A stretch of DNA of 39,654 bases, taken from assembly GCA_030431435.1 (NCBI GenBank), contig JAUIJI010000011.1:1-39654 (forward strand), written 5' to 3'. The notes under the pieces are model-generated. The model made no database searches and was not told where the DNA came from. It saw only the letters and a list, made by a program, of their open reading frames with translations. The position numbers were made by a program, and so were the translations under genes. The DNA is from Alphaproteobacteria bacterium (GTDB taxonomy: Bacteria; Pseudomonadota; Alphaproteobacteria; Sphingomonadales; Sphingomonadaceae). Below, in pieces: positions 7,050 through 16,413 of the stretch (positions are counted from its first letter, which is position 1; the number at the start of each line of letters is the position of its first letter).

Positions 7050-8417
7050 ATGGCCGCCGTCGATAAAATGGCGTCGAATATCGGCCTCGGCGCCTTTTCC
7101 AAAGCGACCGATCTCAAGAAGCGCCTCTGGTTTACGCTCGGCGCCTTGGTGATCTATCGGCTCGGCACCTACATCCCGATTCCAGGGATCGACCAACAGA
7201 TCTTCGCCGACTATTTCCAGCAGCTGACCAGCCAGGGCGGGATGTTCACGATGCTGAACACCTTCTCCGGCGGGGCGGTCGAGCGCATGACGATCTTCGC
7301 GCTCAACATCATGCCCTACATCTCGGCCTCGATCATCATGCAGCTCATGCAGGCGGTGTCGCCCAAGATGGAGGCGCTGAAGAAGGAAGGCGAGGCAGGC
7401 CGCAAGAAGCTGAACCAGTACACCCGCTATGGCACCGTGCTGTTGTGCGCGATCCAGGGCTGGTTCCTCGCCGCAGGTCTTGAAGCCTATGCCGCGCAGA
7501 GCGGCTTGCAGGCCGTTGTCCAGCCCGGTGTGATGTTCCGCATCGGTGCTGTGATCTCGCTGATCGGTGGCACCATGTTCCTGCTGTGGCTGGGTGAGCA
7601 GATCACCTCGCGCGGTATCGGCAATGGTGTGTCGCTGATCATCATGGCGGGCATTGTTGCCCAGTTCCCGACCTTCACCAGCAATTTGTTCACCGGCTAT
7701 TCCGAGGGTTCTGTCGGCAACGGCACCGTGATCGGCATCATCGCCATGGTCGTCGGCCTGATCCTGGTGATCTGTTTCATGGAGCGCGCCCAGCGGCGCC
7801 TGCTGATCCAGTATCCCAAGCGCGCCCAGCAGCACGGCGGCATGCAGGCAGATCGTTCGCACCTGCCGCTCAAGCTCAACACTGCTGGCGTGATCCCGCC
7901 GATCTTCGCCAGCTCGCTGCTGCTGCTGCCGCTGACGATCAGCCAGTTCGCCGGCAACTCTGTCGATACCGGCAGTTCGTTCTACACCGTGATCCAGACG
8001 CTGAACCAGTATCTGGCACCTGGGCAGCCTATCTACCTTGGCCTTTACGCTGTCGGCATCATTTTCTTCTGCTTCTTTTACACCGCCGTTGTCTTCAACC
8101 CCGAGGACACTGCCGAGAACCTGAAGAAGAACAACGGCTTCATTCCCGGCATTCGCCCGGGCAAGCGTACCGCCGAATATCTCGATTATGTCCTCACCCG
8201 CATCACCGTGGTGGGCGCGATCTACCTGACGGTGGTCTGCCTGCTGCCTGAGTGGGCGCTGCGCCAGACTGGCTTCACCCTGTTCCTTGGCGGCACCAGC
8301 CTGCTGATCGTGGTGAACGTGACCGTGGACACAATCAGCCAGATCCAGTCGCACCTCTTGGCGCACCAGTATGGTGACCTTATCAAGAAGGCGAAGCTGA
8401 AAGGCCGCATGCGCTGA
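7050..8417 (+). CDS. secY: Protein translocase subunit SecY
   Basis: This 455-residue protein is the channel-forming subunit of the SecYEG translocon in the inner membrane. It has about ten hydrophobic segments, the N-terminal RLGTYIPIPGID motif typical of SecY, the plug-region SGGAVERMTIFALNIMPYISASI, and the conserved C-terminal loop with PGIRPGKRT. The ATG follows a purine-rich site (gagggagagcgagg, 7031-7044). In the usual order secY follows rplO; here the upstream part of the spc operon has been displaced by an island, so its transcription start is uncertain. adk follows after 52 bp. Confidence 0.98.
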   Translation: MAAVDKMASNIGLGAFSKATDLKKRLWFTLGALVIYRLGTYIPIPGIDQQIFADYFQQLTSQGGMFTMLNTFSGGAVERMTIFALNIMPYISASIIMQLMQAVSPKMEALKKEGEAGRKKLNQYTRYGTVLLCAIQGWFLAAGLEAYAAQSGLQAVVQPGVMFRIGAVISLIGGTMFLLWLGEQITSRGIGNGVSLIIMAGIVAQFPTFTSNLFTGYSEGSVGNGTVIGIIAMVVGLILVICFMERAQRRLLIQYPKRAQQHGGMQADRSHLPLKLNTAGVIPPIFASSLLLLPLTISQFAGNSVDTGSSFYTVIQTLNQYLAPGQPIYLGLYAVGIIFFCFFYTAVVFNPEDTAENLKKNNGFIPGIRPGKRTAEYLDYVLTRITVVGAIYLTVVCLLPEWALRQTGFTLFLGGTSLLIVVNVTVDTISQIQSHLLAHQYGDLIKKAKLKGRMR

Positions 8418-8469
8418 TCCGGCGCGGCGCTCTGGCGACACTCATTCCGAAACCGGGAGCTTCGGGTAT

Positions 8470-9117
8470 ATGAACATCATCCTTCTGGGGCCTCCGGGGG
8501 CAGGCAAGGGAACGCAGTCCAGCCTGCTGGTCGAACATCGCGGCATGCGCCAGCTGTCCACCGGTGACATGCTGCGCGCTGCGGTGAAGGCGGAAACTCC
8601 TGTTGGCCTGGAAGCCAAGGCAGTGATGGAACGCGGCGAACTGGTGTCCGACGCCATTGTCTCTGCCCTGATCGATGATGAACTCGCCGCGATGGGTGCT
8701 GACACTGGCGCCATCTTCGATGGTTATCCGCGCACAGAAGCGCAGGCGGTTTCGCTCGACGAGCTTCTCGCCAAACATGGTCGCAAGCTTGACCATGTGA
8801 TCGAGCTGGCCGTGAACGAGGAAGCACTGATCGAGCGTGTTGAAGGCCGTTTCACCTGCGCCAATTGCGGCGAGGGCTATCATGACACCTTCAAGCAGCC
8901 CGAAGTTGCAGGCACTTGCGACAAGTGCGGCTCGACCGAGTTCAAGCGCCGCAAGGATGACAATGCGGAAACCGTGCGCACCCGCATGGCCGAATACCGC
9001 GCCAAGACCGCGCCGATCCTGCCCTATTACGAGAGGCGCGACATTGTCACCCGCGTGGACGGCATGGCCGCGATTGACGAAGTGACCGCTGCGATCAGCA
9101 AGGTCCTCGACAGCTAG
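8470..9117 (+). CDS. adk: Adenylate kinase
   Basis: This 215-residue enzyme interconverts AMP + ATP and 2 ADP. It has the P-loop GPPGAGKGT (residues 7-15), the AMP-binding DGYPRTEAQA segment, and a long LID domain. The LID carries four cysteines, C130-x2-C133 and C150-x2-C153, a structural zinc site of the type seen in many Gram-positive and some alphaproteobacterial enzymes. It lies 52 bp after secY on the same strand, the normal arrangement in this operon. Confidence 0.97.
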   Translation: MNIILLGPPGAGKGTQSSLLVEHRGMRQLSTGDMLRAAVKAETPVGLEAKAVMERGELVSDAIVSALIDDELAAMGADTGAIFDGYPRTEAQAVSLDELLAKHGRKLDHVIELAVNEEALIERVEGRFTCANCGEGYHDTFKQPEVAGTCDKCGSTEFKRRKDDNAETVRTRMAEYRAKTAPILPYYERRDIVTRVDGMAAIDEVTAAISKVLDS

Positions 9118-9172
9118 GATCGCGCTACTTACCCTTGATGCCGGGACACTGGTGTAAGGGGAGGGCTCTTTC

Positions 9173-9706
9173 ATGAAATATCTGGCATGCATTGCTGCTG
9201 CGCTGTCGTGCGTGGCCACTCCGGCTGTGGCTGAAGTCACCCGGTCCGAAACCGGTGGTTTCGCGTCGCGCAACAGCGTGACCGTGGCTGCCGACAGGGA
9301 AATGACCTGGGCGATGCTGGTGCAGCCGGAAGAGTGGTGGACGCACAGCTGGTCGAACGATTCCGCCAATCTTTCGCTCGACCCACGGGCTGGCGGATGT
9401 TTCTGCGAAGTGATCCCGCACCCTGACGGTGGCCCGGATGGCTCTGCGGAACATGGCCGGGTTGTCATGGCCATGCCCGGCGCGATCTTGCGTATCGTGG
9501 GCTCGTTCGGGCCGCTGCAGGGAGAAGGCCTCTCAGGCACGCTCACCGTCACTCTGGATGAAGCCGAAGGTGGCACGGCCATCACGTGGGATTACGTGAT
9601 CGGCGGACAGTGGCGTATGCCGCCTGAGCAGATGGCGCAGGTGGTGGATGGGGTGCAGGCCGAGTTTCTCGGTGCTTTAGCCAATGCGCTGGGCGGGCCA
9701 GTCTGA
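9173..9706 (+). CDS. Secreted SRPBCC (START-like) domain protein
   Basis: This 177-residue protein starts with a Sec signal peptide (KYLACIAAALSCVATPAVA, cleavage probable before E22). The mature part has the pattern of the SRPBCC/polyketide-cyclase fold: SVTVAADREMTWAMLVQPEEWW, a Gly-rich LDPRAGGCFCE strand, then LTVTLDEAEGGTAITWDY and a long C-terminal helix. The fold binds hydrophobic ligands, but no substrate can be assigned. A ggggagg site precedes the ATG. It sits between adk and the rpsM promoter, so it is probably co-transcribed with secY-adk. Confidence 0.75.
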   Translation: MKYLACIAAALSCVATPAVAEVTRSETGGFASRNSVTVAADREMTWAMLVQPEEWWTHSWSNDSANLSLDPRAGGCFCEVIPHPDGGPDGSAEHGRVVMAMPGAILRIVGSFGPLQGEGLSGTLTVTLDEAEGGTAITWDYVIGGQWRMPPEQMAQVVDGVQAEFLGALANALGGPV

Positions 9707-9729
9707 GAGAGGCCTTTTCCACACCGGTT

Positions 9730-9758
9730 TTGACCTCGCCGCAAGAGCGCGCTATAAA
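9730..9758 (+). promoter_or_regulatory. Sigma70-like promoter of the rpsM-rpsK-rpoA-rplQ operon
   Basis: TTGACC (9730-9735), a 17-bp spacer and TATAAA (9753-9758) give a near-consensus promoter about 250 bp before rpsM. A weaker second candidate is TTGACG (9821-9826) with TACTTG (9844-9849). The 301-bp gap 9707-10007 holds these signals and a hairpin but no gene. Confidence 0.65.
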
Positions 9759-9784
9759 TCGGCATAGACACAGATCGCACCCAT

Positions 9785-9810
9785 GGATCGCGGGAATTTT
9801 CCTGCGGTCC
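9785..9810 (+). other. Leader hairpin in the rpsM 5' region
   Basis: Positions 9785-9795 pair with 9800-9810 (ggatcgcggga with tcctgcggtcc, two G-T pairs), with a 4-nt loop. It would form early in the rpsM transcript from the upstream promoter. It could be an attenuator or an autogenous control site for a ribosomal protein; no T-run follows it directly. The function is inference. Confidence 0.5.
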
Positions 9811-10007
9811 CTTTGTGCGCTTGACGCGAGGGGAGAATCACCCTACTTGCGCCTTCCATTCGTTTAATCGGAAACCGGTCCGGCAGGCGGCAGCCACTCT
9901 TGCTCGCCATCCGGGCTTATTGTCGTTCTGGCAGGGTTTGCGGATAAGCGAGTTCGAACTGTAGCGATGAGATAGGGGCGTGTCCCCTGTGGAGCATGGA
10001 GATTTAA

Positions 10008-10376
10008 GTGGCTCGTATTGCCGGGGTGAACATCCCCACAAACAAGCGCGTTATCGTGGCGCTGACCTATATTCACGGTATCGGCCCGACGACGGCCAAG
10101 AAGATTGCAGACAAGCTGGGCATTGATCACGCGCGCCGTGTTCAGGACCTGAGCGACGCCGAAGTCCTGCAGATCCGTGAAACCATCGATGCCGATTACA
10201 CCGTGGAAGGCGACCTGCGTCGCGACACCGCGATGAACATCAAGCGCCTGATGGACCTGGCCTGCTATCGTGGCCTGCGTCACCGCAAGGGCCTGCCCGT
10301 CCGCGGCCAGCGCACCCACACCAACGCCCGCACCCGCAAGGGCAAGGCCAAGCCGATCGCCGGCAAGAAGAAGTAA
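10008..10376 (+). CDS. rpsM: 30S ribosomal protein S13
   Basis: This 122-residue protein of the small-subunit head contacts tRNA and forms bridges to the large subunit. It matches the family from [17 protein letters not shown] through [20 protein letters not shown] to the basic C-terminal tail. The start is GTG at 10008, supported by ggaga at 9998-10002 and by the conserved (M)ARIAGVNIP beginning. It is the first gene of the alpha operon and is followed 49 bp later by rpsK. Confidence 0.98.
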   Translation: MARIAGVNIPTNKRVIVALTYIHGIGPTTAKKIADKLGIDHARRVQDLSDAEVLQIRETIDADYTVEGDLRRDTAMNIKRLMDLACYRGLRHRKGLPVRGQRTHTNARTRKGKAKPIAGKKK

Positions 10377-10425
10377 GCGTCTTTACGCTTTTCCCTTCTT
10401 CCCGAGATAAAGAGGAATACGAGAT

Positions 10426-10815
10426 ATGGCTCGCGAACCAGGCCGCGTAAGGCGCCGCGATAAAAAGAACATTTCGAGCGGTGTTCCCCACGTCAACGCC
10501 AGCTTCAACAACACCATGATCACCATCACCGATGCGCAGGGCAATGCGATCAGCTGGTCTTCGGCCGGCATGATGGGCTTCAAGGGCAGCCGCAAGTCGA
10601 CTCCCTATGCCGCCCAGGTTGCTGCTGACGATGCCGGCAAGAAGGCTGCCGAGCACGGCGTGCGCACGCTGGAAGTGGAGATCAAGGGCCCGGGCTCTGG
10701 TCGTGAAAGCGCCCTTCGCGCGCTGCAGGCGGTGGGTTTCACCATCACCAGCATCCGCGACGTCACGCCGATCCCGCACAACGGCGTGCGACCGTCCAAG
10801 CGTCGCCGCGTCTGA
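10426..10815 (+). CDS. rpsK: 30S ribosomal protein S11
   Basis: This 129-residue protein of the small-subunit platform shows the family core: [41 protein letters not shown], and the C-terminal [17 protein letters not shown]. The length is normal. aaagagg lies just before the ATG. It lies between rpsM and rpoA in the standard order. Confidence 0.98.
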   Translation: MAREPGRVRRRDKKNISSGVPHVNASFNNTMITITDAQGNAISWSSAGMMGFKGSRKSTPYAAQVAADDAGKKAAEHGVRTLEVEIKGPGSGRESALRALQAVGFTITSIRDVTPIPHNGVRPSKRRRV

Positions 10816-10936
10816 TCGAACCTGCCGCGAAGGCCCCGGAGCTCAGGGCTTTCGCAAAAACAGTCATTCGCATCGGCCGTGGCGCTCAAGAGGCGCTGCG
10901 GCCTTTGCCGCCGAAACAAACCTTTAGGGGAAGTCC

Positions 10937-11992
10937 ATGTCCGTCAACATGAAGAACTGGCAGGAACTCAAGAAGCCCAACAGCCTCGAAATCAAGGAAG
11001 GTAGCGACAAGAAGCGCAAGGCTACTTTCGTCGCCGAACCGCTGGAGCGTGGCTATGGCCTGACGCTCGGCAATGCGCTGCGCCGCGTGCTCCTGTCCAG
11101 CCTTCAGGGCGCGGCCATCACCTCGATCAAGATCGAGAACGTGCTGCATGAATTCTCGTCTCTCGCCGGTGTGCGCGAGGACGTGACCGACATCGTCCTC
11201 AACGTGAAGCAGATCGCGCTGAAGATGGAAGGCGAAGGCCCCAAGCGCCTGCAGCTTTCCGCCACCGGCCCGGCCGAAGTGACCGCCGGCGATATCGCCG
11301 TTTCGGGCGACATCGAAGTGCTGAACCCGGACCTGGTGCTGTGCCACCTGGACGAGGGCGCGACGCTGAACATGGAACTGACCGCAGACACCGGCAAGGG
11401 CTATGCTCCTGCTGTTGCCAACCGTCCGGCTGACGCGCCGATCGGCCTGATCCCGGTGGACTCGCTCTACTCGCCGATCAAGCAGGTCAGCTACAAGGTC
11501 GAGAACGCCCGCGTTGGCCAGGAACTGGACTTCGACAAGCTCTCGCTGACCATCGAGACCGACGGCACTGTCACCCCTGAAGATGCGATTGCCTATGCGG
11601 CCCGCATCCTGCAGGACCAGCTGACGCTGTTCGTCCACTTCGAGGATGGCATCCCGCAGCCGCAGAGCGCCATGATCGGCGTTGCTGCAGAGCCGCAGGA
11701 AAGCGACACCAACCAGCTCAACCGTTACCTCCTCAAGAAGGTGGACGAGCTGGAACTGTCGGTGCGTTCGGCCAACTGCCTCAAGAACGACAACATCATC
11801 TACATCGGCGACCTGGTCCAGAAGACCGAAGCCGAGATGCTGCGCACGCCGAACTTCGGCCGCAAGTCCCTGAACGAGATCAAGGAAGTGCTGTCGTCCA
11901 TGGGTCTGCGCCTCGGCATGGACATCCCCGGATGGCCGCCCGAGAACATCGAGGAAATGGCCAAGAAGCTCGAACAGGAGCTGCTCGGCTAA
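10937..11992 (+). CDS. rpoA: DNA-directed RNA polymerase subunit alpha
   Basis: This 351-residue protein has the N-terminal domain used for dimerisation and polymerase assembly ([21 protein letters not shown]), a linker, and the C-terminal domain that binds UP elements and activators ([37 protein letters not shown]). aggggaa precedes the ATG by 7 bp. It lies 121 bp after rpsK; the gap holds no gene. Confidence 0.98.
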   Translation: MSVNMKNWQELKKPNSLEIKEGSDKKRKATFVAEPLERGYGLTLGNALRRVLLSSLQGAAITSIKIENVLHEFSSLAGVREDVTDIVLNVKQIALKMEGEGPKRLQLSATGPAEVTAGDIAVSGDIEVLNPDLVLCHLDEGATLNMELTADTGKGYAPAVANRPADAPIGLIPVDSLYSPIKQVSYKVENARVGQELDFDKLSLTIETDGTVTPEDAIAYAARILQDQLTLFVHFEDGIPQPQSAMIGVAAEPQESDTNQLNRYLLKKVDELELSVRSANCLKNDNIIYIGDLVQKTEAEMLRTPNFGRKSLNEIKEVLSSMGLRLGMDIPGWPPENIEEMAKKLEQELLG

Positions 11993-12000
11993 TTGCCTCG

Positions 12001-12076
12001 GTGAGCCCTCGCGAAGGCGGGGGCCTCCATTGGCAAAGCGCCAGGTTAAAACAGGTCCCCGCCTTCGCGGGGACTC
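12001..12076. repeat. Inverted pair of interspersed palindromes between rpoA and rplQ
   Basis: One unit at 12001-12026 (gtgagccctcgcgaaggcgg...) faces a second at 12053-12076 whose core gtccccgc-cttc-gcggggac (12055-12074) is a perfect 8-bp hairpin. The two units are in opposite orientation and can fold into one long stem. The second shares 24 identical bases with 36047-36070. Such elements are common in sphingomonad genomes. Here they may affect mRNA stability or the relative output of rpoA and rplQ. Confidence 0.8.
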
Positions 12077-12162
12077 ATACAAGGGCAAAGGTGGCAGCCC
12101 ATGAATGTCACCAGCACTGGGGTACCTGATACGGCCCCCTTACGAACTGAAGGAAGACTACA

Positions 12163-12579
12163 ATGCGTCATGGTATTTCCGGCCGTAAGCTCTCTCGCAA
12201 GAGCGGCCACCGCAAGGCACTGTTCCGCAACATGGCTGCCGCGCTGATCAAGCACGAGCAGATCACCACCACCACGGCCAAGGCCAAGGAACTGCGCCCC
12301 TATGTCGAAAAGCTGATCACGCTGGCCAAGCGTGGCGGCCTTTCCAACCGCCGTCTGGCGCACGCCCGCCTGCTTGACGATGCGCAGCTGAAGAAGCTGT
12401 TCGACGTCCTGGCTGAGCGTTACAAGGACCGTGAAGGCGGTTACACCCGCGTGATCAAGGCCGGCTACCGCGCCAGCGACGCGGCCCCCATCGCCGTGAT
12501 CGAACTGGTCGATCGTGACGAGGACGCCAAGGGCCAGGACAGCGGCCCGGTGATGACCGACGAATACGAAGACGCTTAA
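12163..12579 (+). CDS. rplQ: 50S ribosomal protein L17
   Basis: This 138-residue large-subunit protein starts [21 protein letters not shown], with the family segments [25 protein letters not shown] and the Arg-rich [24 protein letters not shown]. It ends in a short acidic tail. aaggaag lies just before the ATG. It is the last gene of the alpha operon, separated from rpoA by a palindrome pair and followed by an intrinsic terminator. Confidence 0.98.
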   Translation: MRHGISGRKLSRKSGHRKALFRNMAAALIKHEQITTTTAKAKELRPYVEKLITLAKRGGLSNRRLAHARLLDDAQLKKLFDVLAERYKDREGGYTRVIKAGYRASDAAPIAVIELVDRDEDAKGQDSGPVMTDEYEDA

Positions 12580-12604
12580 ACATCAGCGTCACGCAGGATG
12601 AACA

Positions 12605-12636
12605 GGGCCGGGGGCATCAAGCCTTCCGGCCCTTTT
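12605..12636 (+). terminator. Intrinsic terminator after rplQ
   Basis: gggccgg (12605-12611) pairs with ccggccc (12626-12632), followed by tttt (12633-12636). It ends the rpsM-rplQ transcription unit before the prolyl oligopeptidase gene. Confidence 0.8.
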
Positions 12637-12713
12637 CTGTGGTGCTCTTCAGTTTGCAATCCGCGCTCATGTGATTACATATGAAATCACAATCCATGAG
12701 GTCGCACTCGCAC

Positions 12714-14876
12714 ATGATTCACACGCTTCGCCGCGCCGCTTTTGCGCTGTTCGCCGCCACGCCTCTTGCTGGCCTCGCCAGCGCTGCTATCGCGCAGGAT
12801 ATGACTGCACCGGAATACCCCGAAACCCGCCGCGGAGACGTGGTCGAGACCCTGTTTGGCGAAGAGATCGCCGATCCCTATCGCTGGCTTGAAGAAGACG
12901 TCCGAAATTCTGACGAAGTGGCCGACTGGGTTGAACGCCAGAACGCGGTGACAGACGCTTATCTGGCGCAACTGCCCGCGCGGGCCTGGTTCCTGAAGCG
13001 CACTGGAGAGATCTTCGACTTCGCCCGCTATTCCACGCCTGCGCGATATGGCGGGCGCTATTTCTACACCTTCAACACCGGGCTGCAGAACCAGAGCCCG
13101 CTTTATGTGCGCGAGGGCCTGGATGGCGAGCAGCGCCTGCTGATAGATCCCAACGAATGGGCCGATGATGGCACCACGGCGCTCTCTGGCTGGTTGCCTT
13201 CGCCCGATGGCTCGAAACTGCTCTACAGCGTGCAGGATGGCGGCAGTGACTGGCGCATCCTGCGCGTGCTCGATGTCGATACGGGCGAGCCGCTGGATGA
13301 CGAGATCCGCTGGGCCAAGTTCACCTCGCTTGCCTGGGTGGGTGAGGAAGGCTTCCTCTATTCACGCTTCCCCGAACCGGAGGAGGGCGAGGACTTCCAG
13401 GCATTGAACTACAATCAGGCGGTCTATTTCCACCGTCTCGGCACGCCGCAGGCAGAAGATGAACTGGTCTACGCCACGCCGGATGATCCTGAAGTTGGCC
13501 ATTCGGCAGGCGTGACCAGCGACGGACGCTGGGCCATCGTCACCAGCCACAAGGGCACAGATGCCCGCTATGAGGTTCATGCGATCGACCTCCACGCCCG
13601 CGACAGGCTGGGCTGGCAGGCGCGTCCGCTGGTGACGGGCTTCGAGAACAGCTGGAGCGTGGTGGACAGTGTCGGCGGAAAGCTGTGGTTCGTCACCAAC
13701 AAGGATGCGCCGCTCTATCGCGTGCTTTCCATCGATCTCGATGCCGCATCGCCTGAATGGGCCGAAGTTGTGCCCGAGATGGAGCAGCCCATCGATGGGG
13801 CATCCATTGTCGGCGACAGGCTGGTGCTGTCCTACTTGCGCGATGCCAGCTCAGCGGTGCGCCTGTTTTCGCTGGATGGCGCAGATGCGGGCGAGGTGGA
13901 ACTTGGCGAAATCGGCAGCGTTGGCGGCTTTTCGGGTGAACCGGGCAATCCGGAGACCTTCTACAGCTTCACCAGCTACAACCGTCCGCCGACGATCTAT
14001 CGCCTCGACATGGCGACGGGCGAGCGCAGCGTGTTTGCCGAGCCTGAACTGACCTTCGATCCGGACAATTTCGTGGTCGAACAGCGTTTCTACCAAAGCA
14101 AGGACGGCACAAGCGTGCCAATGTTCATCATGCGCCGCGCGGATATCGCTGCATCGGGCGAAGCGGTGCCCACGCTGCTCTATGGCTATGGCGGGTTCGA
14201 CATTTCGCTCACCCCCGGCTTCTCGGCCAGCAGGCTGGCATGGGTCGAGGCAGGCGGTGCCTATGTGGTCGCCAACATTCGTGGCGGCGGCGAATATGGC
14301 AAGGCGTGGCACGATGGTGGCAGGCTTGCCAACAAGCAGAACACCTTTGACGATTTCATCGCAGCCGGTGAATTCCTGATCGCCGAAGGCATCACGCCGC
14401 AAGACGGGCTTGCCATCCAGGGCGGTTCCAACGGCGGCTTGCTGGTGGGCGCTGTCGTCAATCAGCGTCCGGACCTGATCGCGGCAGGCAACGCCGCCGT
14501 GGGGGTGATGGACATGCTGCGCTTCGACCGATGGACTGCCGGTCGATACTGGGTCGACGATTACGGGCATCCAGACAAGGAAGAGGACTTCCGGACCTTG
14601 CGTGCCTATTCCCCGCTGCACAATATCCAGCGTGGGGTCGACTATCCCGCCTTGCTGGTGACCACGGCAGATACCGATGACCGCGTGGTTCCGGGCCACA
14701 GCTTCAAATATACCGCCGCCTTGCAGGAAGCGGGGCTGGGCGATCGTCCGCAGCTGATCCGCATCGAGACGCGGGCAGGGCACGGATCGGGCAAGCCGAC
14801 CGACAAGGCGATCGCCGAAGCGGCTGATATCATGGCGTTTCTGGGATACTGGACCGGGCTGCAGGCCCCGCAATAG
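12714..14876 (+). CDS. Secreted prolyl oligopeptidase (S9A family)
   Basis: This is a serine peptidase that cleaves short peptides after proline, probably in the periplasm. The N-terminal beta-propeller begins with the family motif IADPYRWLEE. The C-terminal alpha/beta hydrolase domain holds the triad, numbered from the upstream ATG at 12681: Ser583 in GGSNGGLL, an Asp in TADTDDRVVPGH, and His701 in RAGHGSG. The signal peptide (HTLRRAAFALFAATPLAGLASAAIAQ) fits best with the ATG at 12714. Upstream in-frame ATGs at 12681 and 12696 would add a short polar leader. The domain layout and length of about 700 residues are typical. It is a single gene behind the rplQ terminator. Confidence 0.93.
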   Translation: MIHTLRRAAFALFAATPLAGLASAAIAQDMTAPEYPETRRGDVVETLFGEEIADPYRWLEEDVRNSDEVADWVERQNAVTDAYLAQLPARAWFLKRTGEIFDFARYSTPARYGGRYFYTFNTGLQNQSPLYVREGLDGEQRLLIDPNEWADDGTTALSGWLPSPDGSKLLYSVQDGGSDWRILRVLDVDTGEPLDDEIRWAKFTSLAWVGEEGFLYSRFPEPEEGEDFQALNYNQAVYFHRLGTPQAEDELVYATPDDPEVGHSAGVTSDGRWAIVTSHKGTDARYEVHAIDLHARDRLGWQARPLVTGFENSWSVVDSVGGKLWFVTNKDAPLYRVLSIDLDAASPEWAEVVPEMEQPIDGASIVGDRLVLSYLRDASSAVRLFSLDGADAGEVELGEIGSVGGFSGEPGNPETFYSFTSYNRPPTIYRLDMATGERSVFAEPELTFDPDNFVVEQRFYQSKDGTSVPMFIMRRADIAASGEAVPTLLYGYGGFDISLTPGFSASRLAWVEAGGAYVVANIRGGGEYGKAWHDGGRLANKQNTFDDFIAAGEFLIAEGITPQDGLAIQGGSNGGLLVGAVVNQRPDLIAAGNAAVGVMDMLRFDRWTAGRYWVDDYGHPDKEEDFRTLRAYSPLHNIQRGVDYPALLVTTADTDDRVVPGHSFKYTAALQEAGLGDRPQLIRIETRAGHGSGKPTDKAIAEAADIMAFLGYWTGLQAPQ

Positions 14877-15006
14877 TTGTTCAGGTAACTATCAACTTTC
14901 CTGAATATCGCCTAACAGCGGAGTTCAGCGTCACCTCACGGCGACTCGGGTAGAACCTCAATCAACGGTGGCGATAGGGCCATCGCGGACAAGAAGGAGA
15001 TGCCCC

Positions 15007-15537
15007 ATGAAGTCCATTACCAAAACCCTCGTCGGGACTGCTGCCGCAGGTGTGTTGGCAGTGGGTTCTGCAACTCCCGCAATGGCCAGTGACCGTGATC
15101 GCGGCATTGACGGTGACGATATTCTCACCGGCGCGCTGATCATCGGTGGTATTGCTGCCGTTGCCGCGATTGCCGACAAGGACCGGGATGACCGCCGCTA
15201 CCGTGACCGCGATTACTACCGTGGCGACCGCTATGACCGGCATGACCGCCGCTATTCCCATCGCGGCAATGGTGATCGCGCTGTTGATCGCTGTATCCGC
15301 GCCGTCGAACGCCGCGCCGAGCGGTGGAGCGGAGCCCGCGCCGAAGTGACGCAGATCCGCGATGTCGACCGTGAACGTCGTGGCTGGGAAGTGAAGGGCC
15401 GCCTCGCGGTTCAGGACTACCGCCACAATGGTCGCCGCTACAATCGCAACAATGGCTGGGATGAAGGTCGCTTTACTTGCGACATCCGCAACGGCCGGGT
15501 GGTTGATATCGACTTCCGCGGTATCCGCGGCCTCTGA
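15007..15537 (+). CDS. Small secreted Arg/Tyr-rich protein, paralogue 1
   Basis: This is a 176-residue protein of unknown function. It has a signal peptide (TLVGTAAAGVLAVGSATPAMA), a hydrophobic segment (ILTGALIIGGIAAVAAIA), a run of Arg/Asp/Tyr repeats (DDRRYRDRDYYRGDRYDR), and a C-terminal region. That region has two cysteines and the pattern DRCIRAVERRAERW...RRGWEVKGRL...FTCDIRNGRVVDID. The ATG at 15007 is preferred over an upstream TTG because aaggaga lies just before it and the signal peptide starts there. The next gene is a diverged copy with the same order of segments. The hydrophobic segment suggests membrane attachment. Confidence 0.8.
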   Translation: MKSITKTLVGTAAAGVLAVGSATPAMASDRDRGIDGDDILTGALIIGGIAAVAAIADKDRDDRRYRDRDYYRGDRYDRHDRRYSHRGNGDRAVDRCIRAVERRAERWSGARAEVTQIRDVDRERRGWEVKGRLAVQDYRHNGRRYNRNNGWDEGRFTCDIRNGRVVDIDFRGIRGL

Positions 15538-15561
15538 TCCCGCACCATGACCTCCCTCGAT

Positions 15562-15595
15562 AGGCGGTTCAGGCAGAAGAAAGCCTGGGCCGCCT
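15562..15595 (+). terminator. Possible terminator hairpin between the two paralogues
   Basis: 15562-15574 pairs with 15583-15595 over 13 bp, including two G-T pairs (aggcggttcaggc with gcctgggccgcct). No strong T-run follows, so termination is uncertain. Confidence 0.45.
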
Positions 15596-15655
15596 ATTGC
15601 TTGTGGCATTGATCAAACGCACCCCAAGATGTTGGGGCACTGAAAGGACCTGCAT

Positions 15656-16393
15656 ATGGCCCTCATTTCAAAGAAGCTCTCTGCAAGCGCGCTGGCGCTG
15701 GCTGCCACTTCGATGCTGGCGCTGCCTTCTGCTGCTGCCGAGCTTCCGCATATTCCCACCAGCACGCCCGCCCATGTCGGCAGCTATGATGGCAGCGGCG
15801 AAGATGCCAATGGCTGGCGCCGCCATCGGCGCCACCGAGGCGGTGTGGATGCAGGTGACGTGATTGCCGGCGTGGCTGTGCTGGGCGCGATTGCCGTGCT
15901 CGCCAGCTCGGCCTCGAACAACCGCGATCGTGACCGGGACCGCCGCCGCGAGGATGTGCGCTATCGCGAGCCGGCTCCGCGCCAGGCAAGCTGGGGGTCG
16001 GGTGGTATCGACCGCGCAGTGGACATGTGCGTGAGCCAGGTCGAGCGCGGGCGTGACCGCGTTGAGAGCGTGGACAACGCCGGGCGCGATTCCAGCGGCT
16101 GGAACGTCTCTGGTTCGCTCACCAATGGCGATTATTTCACCTGCCGCATCGATAATGAAGGCCGCATCCGCTCGATCGACTTGGGCGATGGCTTTGCCGC
16201 CTATGACGCCCCGTCAGGCGATGCCCAATGGAGCGATCAGGACTATGCCGCCGCGCGCGCCAGCGTGCGCTCGCAGGGTGCGGCAGTCTCGACCGGTGGC
16301 GCTATTGACGCTGACCTTGATGGGCCAATGCCTGCTTACCCCGGCGGACCGCTACCCGGTGAAGAGGGTTATGAGGAGAGCCTTGGCGGCTGA
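15656..16393 (+). CDS. Small secreted protein, paralogue 2
   Basis: This is a 245-residue protein of unknown function with the architecture of the preceding gene. A signal peptide (SALALAATSMLALPSAAA) is followed by a hydrophobic stretch (DVIAGVAVLGAIAVLASS), an Arg/Asp-rich run (NRDRDRDRRRED), and the shared C-terminal module DRAVDMCVSQVERG...SSGWNVSGSL...YFTCRIDNEGRIRSIDL. A further acidic, Pro/Gly-rich tail is absent from paralogue 1. It converges on the TRIC-family gene, with 20 bp between stops. Confidence 0.8.
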   Translation: MALISKKLSASALALAATSMLALPSAAAELPHIPTSTPAHVGSYDGSGEDANGWRRHRRHRGGVDAGDVIAGVAVLGAIAVLASSASNNRDRDRDRRREDVRYREPAPRQASWGSGGIDRAVDMCVSQVERGRDRVESVDNAGRDSSGWNVSGSLTNGDYFTCRIDNEGRIRSIDLGDGFAAYDAPSGDAQWSDQDYAAARASVRSQGAAVSTGGAIDADLDGPMPAYPGGPLPGEEGYEESLGG

Positions 16394-16413
16394 ACCTCTG
16401 GCCGGTGGCAGTC

